Shown one piece after another: positions 41,838 through 45,317 of a stretch of DNA of 45,317 nt (its first letter is position 1; every line of letters starts with the position of its first letter). The translations under genes and the position numbers were made by a program. Source of the stretch: an uncultured Alphaproteobacteria bacterium (GTDB lineage: Bacteria > Pseudomonadota > Alphaproteobacteria > HIMB59 > GCA-002718135). The DNA lies in assembly GCA_902574475.1 (NCBI GenBank), contig CACGNZ010000010.1, positions 1 to 45,317 of the forward strand. The letters are read 5' to 3'. The notes beneath the pieces were generated by a model. The model had not been told where the DNA came from and did not search any database. It worked only from the letters and a program-made list of their open reading frames with translations.

Positions 41838-43211
41838 TTATAAATTTGAAGATTGCTTTGAGAGCAATTTTTCTTCTTTTAAAAAATCTGATAATAAAAA
41901 AGCCAATTCTAGAGACTGCGAGGCATTTAGTCTCGGATCACAATATGTATGATATCTATTTTTTAGATCTTCAGCTGTTATTTCTTGAAGACCTCCCATA
42001 CATTCTGTAACATCTTGACCAGTCATTTCTAAATGGACGCCGCCTGGATATGTTCCTTCGCTTCTATGAATTTGAAAAAATTGCTGAATTTCTGAAATTA
42101 TATCTTTTAATGGTCTAGTTTTAAAACCCGTGTTAGATTTGATAGTATTTCCATGCATGGGGTCACAAGTCCAAACAACATTTTTACCAGCTGAATTAAC
42201 TGATCTAATTATTTTTGGAAGTATTCCACTAACTTTTTCATGACCCATTCTACATATCAGCGTTATTTTGCCAGACTCATTATTTGGATTCAACACATCT
42301 AATATCTTTAATAGTTCTTCTGTCTTTGTACTTGGACCCACTTTAATACCTATAGGGTTCTCAATACCTCTTAAAAATTCAATATGCGCTCCATCAAGTT
42401 GTCGTGTTCTGTCACCTACCCACAACATGTGAGCTGAAACATCGTACCACTTACCTGAAGTACTATCTATTCTTGTTAATGCTTCCTCATATTGAAGAAG
42501 TAAAGCTTCGTGACTTGTAAAGAAGTCTGTTTCATTTAATTGTCTTACACTGTTTCCATTTATTCCACATGCCTCCATAAAAGATAAGCATTCGTCAATT
42601 CTAGAAGATATCTCTCTAAATTTAGCAGCATTCTCACCTTTAACAAAATTTAGGTTCCATTGATGTATTTTATTTAAATTAGCAAACCCACCTTGAGAAA
42701 AAGCTCTCAATAGATTAAGTGTTGATGCAGACTGATTGTACGCTTGAATCAATCTATCTGGATTAGGATCTCTATCTTTTTGATTGAAGTCGATACCATT
42801 AATTATATCGCCTTTATAAGACTCAAGTTCTAAATCATTAATAACTTCTGTGGCAGATGATCTTGGCTTTGCAAATTGTCCGGCAATTCTTCCTACTTTA
42901 ACAATTGGACAAGAAGCACCAAACGTCAAAACAACAGCCATTTGTAAAATAACTTTAAATGTATCTCTAATATTATCTGGATGAAAATCTGCAAAACTTT
43001 CTGCACAATCTCCACCTTGTAATAAAAAAGCATTTCCGTTTGCAACTTCTCCAAGTTTCTTTTTTAATAGTCTCGCTTCTCCAGCAAAAACTAAAGGTGG
43101 ATATTTGGAAATTTCGTTTAGAGTTTTATTTAGATGATCTTCATTCTGATAATTTGGCATATGAAGAGCATCTTTATTTCTCCAACTATTTGGTGACCAT
43201 TTATCGCTCAT
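41838..43211 (-). CDS. Class II 3-deoxy-D-arabino-heptulosonate-7-phosphate synthase
   Basis: Type II (plant-like) DAHP synthase, first enzyme of the shikimate pathway, joining phosphoenolpyruvate and erythrose 4-phosphate. It has 457 residues, typical of the class, with the signature NAFLLQGGDCAESF, the KVGRIAGQFAKPRS motif (about 102-115), GVHLEMTGQDVTEC near the C-terminus, and metal ligands in the conserved Cys and His positions. It begins 47 bases after the glmU stop; that gap shows only a weak inverted repeat. nadE follows closely. Confidence 0.93.
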   Translation of the reverse strand: MSDKWSPNSWRNKDALHMPNYQNEDHLNKTLNEISKYPPLVFAGEARLLKKKLGEVANGNAFLLQGGDCAESFADFHPDNIRDTFKVILQMAVVLTFGASCPIVKVGRIAGQFAKPRSSATEVINDLELESYKGDIINGIDFNQKDRDPNPDRLIQAYNQSASTLNLLRAFSQGGFANLNKIHQWNLNFVKGENAAKFREISSRIDECLSFMEACGINGNSVRQLNETDFFTSHEALLLQYEEALTRIDSTSGKWYDVSAHMLWVGDRTRQLDGAHIEFLRGIENPIGIKVGPSTKTEELLKILDVLNPNNESGKITLICRMGHEKVSGILPKIIRSVNSAGKNVVWTCDPMHGNTIKSNTGFKTRPLKDIISEIQQFFQIHRSEGTYPGGVHLEMTGQDVTECMGGLQEITAEDLKNRYHTYCDPRLNASQSLELAFLLSDFLKEEKLLSKQSSNL

Positions 43212-43258
43212 AATTTGAAAAGGCTCATAAACCCTAATATATCTTGAAACAAGGGTTA

Positions 43259-44557
43259 TTATTTAGATCTTTTATTTCTTAGAATTTTTAAGGCTGATCT
43301 TTCAATAGCAAGTGAATTTTTGGGAATATTTTTAGTGATAACACTACCTGCACCAATTCTAGATTTAGACTCAATTACAACTGGAGCTATGAGTGATGTG
43401 TTTGAACCTATAAATACATTATCTTTTATTATCGTTTTGTGTTTTTTCTTTCCATCATAGTTACAAGTTATTGTGCCGGCACCTATATTCACATTATTTC
43501 CTATTTCTGAATCTCCAACATATGAAAGATGAGCGATAGAAACATTATTTCCAATTTTAGAATTTTTAATTTCAACAAAGTTACCAATCTTTGATTTTTT
43601 TCCGATTTTTGTTTTTGGTCTTAATCTAGCACTTGGACCAATATGTGAATTTTCATCTATTGTAACCTCTTCTAAGTATGAATTACTTTTAATTATTGAA
43701 CCTTTTTTTATAATTGTTTTTTCCTTTATTGTAACATTGCTTTCAATTGTAACAGTAGGTTCAATTTTGGAGTCATAGCTTAAATAACAAGTATTGGGTT
43801 TTAAAAAATTGACTCCATTTTTTATAAAATTTTTTACGTATTTTTTTTGTAAGATATTTTGTACAACATTAAAATCATCCAATGTATTTATGCCCAACAT
43901 TGTTTCTTTGTTGCACTCAATATAATTGATAGGAATATTTTTTTTTGAAAAAATTTTGCATATATCAGGAAGATATCTTTCTTTTTTAATTTTATTTTCT
44001 TTAATATTTTTTAAATTATCAAATAATAATTTAGTATTTGCTATCAAAATACCAGAATTACATAAATTGATTTTTTTTTGTTCAGGTTTTAAATTGATTT
44101 GCTCAATTATTTCTTCAACGTAGTTGTTATTTAATAATAACCTACCATAACCATGTGGCTCTGAAGTATTAAATGCAATTAATGAAGCTTTCGCTTTACT
44201 TTTTTTAAATTTACTTACTAGTTTTCTTATATCTTTAACTTCAACTAAAGGTGTATCACCAAATAAAATTAAAATATTTTTTGATTTAACATATTTTTTA
44301 ACTTGCTCAATTGCATCAGCAGTCCCTTTTTGTTTTTTTTGAACAACTAACTTTGAGGTATTTAATATTAACTTTAATTGTTCTTTATTTTTTTCATTAG
44401 ATACAACTAATATATTTTTACCAGATATTTTTTTTGCAATATTAAAAATATGTGAAACAATTGGTAACCCACATAATGGATAAACAAGCTTAGATTTACT
44501 TGCTTTAAATCTCGTACTATTACCTGCAGCAAGTATAACAGTTGTAATATCAGACAT
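43259..44557 (-). CDS. glmU: Bifunctional GlcNAc-1-P uridyltransferase/glucosamine-1-P acetyltransferase (GlmU)
   Basis: Makes UDP-N-acetylglucosamine for peptidoglycan and lipid A. It has 432 residues, slightly shorter than the usual 450 or so. The N-terminal pyrophosphorylase domain has VILAAGNSTRF (the usual G-x-G-T-R-M is altered) and KQKGTADAIEQ. The C-terminal left-handed beta-helix has repeated hexapeptides and the GAGTITCNYDGKKKH acetyltransferase motif. It sits 4 bases after the ParA-like gene and upstream of aroG. Confidence 0.94.
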   Translation of the reverse strand: MSDITTVILAAGNSTRFKASKSKLVYPLCGLPIVSHIFNIAKKISGKNILVVSNEKNKEQLKLILNTSKLVVQKKQKGTADAIEQVKKYVKSKNILILFGDTPLVEVKDIRKLVSKFKKSKAKASLIAFNTSEPHGYGRLLLNNNYVEEIIEQINLKPEQKKINLCNSGILIANTKLLFDNLKNIKENKIKKERYLPDICKIFSKKNIPINYIECNKETMLGINTLDDFNVVQNILQKKYVKNFIKNGVNFLKPNTCYLSYDSKIEPTVTIESNVTIKEKTIIKKGSIIKSNSYLEEVTIDENSHIGPSARLRPKTKIGKKSKIGNFVEIKNSKIGNNVSIAHLSYVGDSEIGNNVNIGAGTITCNYDGKKKHKTIIKDNVFIGSNTSLIAPVVIESKSRIGAGSVITKNIPKNSLAIERSALKILRNKRSK

Positions 44558-44561
44558 TAAG

Positions 44562-45194
44562 TTAGAAATTTCTTAAAATTTCGTTTCCAACATTAATTAT
44601 TTCTTTTGAGGCATCTGATGTAACACTTATATCAACTACACCCCTTCCAACTGAGAATGTTTCTGCAAATAATACTTTGCTAGACAGTCGTGAGCGAGCA
44701 ATTTTAGCACCAGCGTATCTTAAACGCAAAATCATTGCGTCAGTTAATTTTGCTCTTGGCATCACTCTATTAAGAATAATTATTGGATTTTTTCTTTCTT
44801 GTTTTGCAATTTTTAAAAAAGGCAGTGTAGCCATTAAGTCTACTGGACTTGGTTGTACTGGAACAAATACTCTATCAGAAGCTTTTACAACCTGCATTGT
44901 TTCAAAAGTTATAGATGGAGGGCTATCGATAATTATAAAATCATATTTTCTTTTTATTGCTTTAATTTCATCTATTAAATTCCTGATATCAAAATTTAAT
45001 TGAGTTATTCCAATATCATCTTCACCATAGTAAGATTTTCTAGCTTCAAGCCAATATGATAGACTTTTTTGTGCATCAGCATCTATAACAGCTACTTTGT
45101 AACCACTATTGCTCCACAAAACTGATAAATTTGCTGAAAGAGTCGATTTACCTGAACCACCTTTTTGATTCGAAAATGCTATAACTTTTCCCAT
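44562..45194 (-). CDS. ParA-family ATPase (solitary, no ParB seen)
   Basis: A deviant Walker-A ATPase of the ParA/MinD type, 210 residues from the ATG at 45194. A TTG six bases upstream (45200) is also in frame. The Walker A is KGGSGKST (residues 11-18), a Walker B-like DSPPSITFE follows, and the C-terminal half is shorter than chromosomal ParA. Proteins of this size position plasmids, chemoreceptor clusters or other cargo. No ParB or parS-like element is visible beside it; it is followed by glmU after 4 bases. Its role is not determined. Confidence 0.82.
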   Translation of the reverse strand: MGKVIAFSNQKGGSGKSTLSANLSVLWSNSGYKVAVIDADAQKSLSYWLEARKSYYGEDDIGITQLNFDIRNLIDEIKAIKRKYDFIIIDSPPSITFETMQVVKASDRVFVPVQPSPVDLMATLPFLKIAKQERKNPIIILNRVMPRAKLTDAMILRLRYAGAKIARSRLSSKVLFAETFSVGRGVVDISVTSDASKEIINVGNEILRNF

Positions 45195-45206
45195 ATACAA
45201 GTATTG

Positions 45207-45235
45207 ATAATAACTATTTTAAAGATAGATGGAAA
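45207..45235 (-). promoter_or_regulatory. Candidate promoter for the parA-like gene, short leader
   Basis: On the minus strand TTTCCA (45235-45230), a 17-base spacer and TATTAT (45212-45207) precede the ATG at 45194. The gap between -10 and ATG is 12 bases, predicting a leader of about 5 bases. The -35 is weak. Confidence 0.38.
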
Positions 45236-45251
45236 CATTTTATAAAAAAAT

Positions 45252-45317
45252 ATGAAAAAAAATAAGTTAGATATTGCAAAAAATTTATTAAGCAGTGGAG
45301 AACTTGTAATATTTCCC
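45252..45317 (+). CDS. Threonylcarbamoyl-AMP synthase (TsaC/Sua5/YrdC)-like, N-terminal fragment
   Basis: The window ends after 22 codons. The translation begins MKKNKLDIAKNLLSSG and ends ELVIFP. The pattern 'LL..G.LVIFP' is the characteristic entry to the TsaC/Sua5/YrdC domain, where the next residues are normally TETVYGLG. Family members make the threonylcarbamoyl-AMP used for the t6A37 modification of tRNAs reading ANN codons. With so little sequence the call is tentative. It diverges from the ParA-like gene across 57 bases. Confidence 0.6.
   Translation, partial: MKKNKLDIAKNLLSSGELVIFP

Noticed and set aside
43230..43257. Inverted repeat AACCCT/AGGGTT in the glmU-aroG gap as a terminator
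   Set aside because: Only 6 bp with a 16-base loop and no T-run on the minus strand; likely chance.
44677..45003. Plus-strand open frame of 108 codons opposite the parA-like gene
   Set aside because: Antisense to conserved ParA sequence, no ribosome site and no recognisable domain.
1..45317. Mobile elements, CRISPR arrays, phage genes or defence systems
   Set aside because: No transposase, integrase, repeat-spacer pattern, long direct repeat or toxin-antitoxin pair is seen; gene content is housekeeping throughout.

Overview
This window looks like a stretch of core chromosome from a streamlined, AT-rich alphaproteobacterium, most likely a marine planktonic lineage of the Pelagibacterales (SAR11) or HIMB59 type. 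The lineage is my inference from several signs: very low GC; genes that overlap or sit a few bases apart; no gap over about 220 bases without a gene; alphaproteobacterial families (DUF2794, DUF3553, a DksA with a reduced zinc site, a eukaryote-like NADP isocitrate dehydrogenase); and a GTTC-N7-GTTC LexA-type box upstream of recA. I see no insertion sequence, prophage, CRISPR array, toxin system or plasmid-like segment.

Layout. 1-3327 (minus): fatty-acid synthesis block fabD-fabG-acpP-fabF, running into the start of a probable mltG cut by the window edge. 3413-9954 (plus): rpsF-rpsR-rplI, then dnaB-alr-MMPL exporter-CvpA protein, the last four overlapping each other by 4-8 bases. 9958-13689 (minus): thioredoxin-like protein, TPR membrane protein, bamB and der, an outer-membrane-assembly and ribosome-assembly operon. 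13714-14043 (plus): DUF2794, divergent from the previous operon across only 24 bases. 14098-16650 (minus): a three-gene ABC importer of the NMT1/TauT class with a strong hairpin after the binding-protein gene. 16788-18930 (minus): rlmE-guaA. 19000-25419 (plus): an RND efflux pair, a LOG-family hydrolase and icd, which is broken by a frameshift in a run of nine A. 25412-29276 (minus): recA, its terminator, and alaS. 29491-31843 (plus): dksA-DUF3553-moaA-nadK. 31846-33079 (minus): a cinA-like gene, tRNA-Leu(UAA) and a VOC protein. 33137-36746 (plus): map-purB-bolA-grxD-rarD. 36724-45194 (minus): parA-glmU-aroG(class II)-nadE-gltX-cimA-trmJ-rpsD. From 45252 (plus): the first 22 codons of a tsaC/sua5-like gene.

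Nearly all genes are housekeeping: lipid and cell-wall precursors, translation, replication and repair, central carbon, NAD, purine and isoleucine synthesis, and Fe-S handling (bolA-grxD). I found no convincing new multi-gene system. The observations most worth checking are the icd frameshift at the A9 run; a recurring promoter layout in which the -10 box lies only 8-12 bases before the start codon (alaS, rpsD, parA and the divergent thioredoxin/DUF2794 pair), predicting leaderless or nearly leaderless mRNAs; a shared, symmetric -10 sequence in that 24-base divergent spacer; the triple-GTTC SOS region; and the intercistronic hairpin in the ABC operon.
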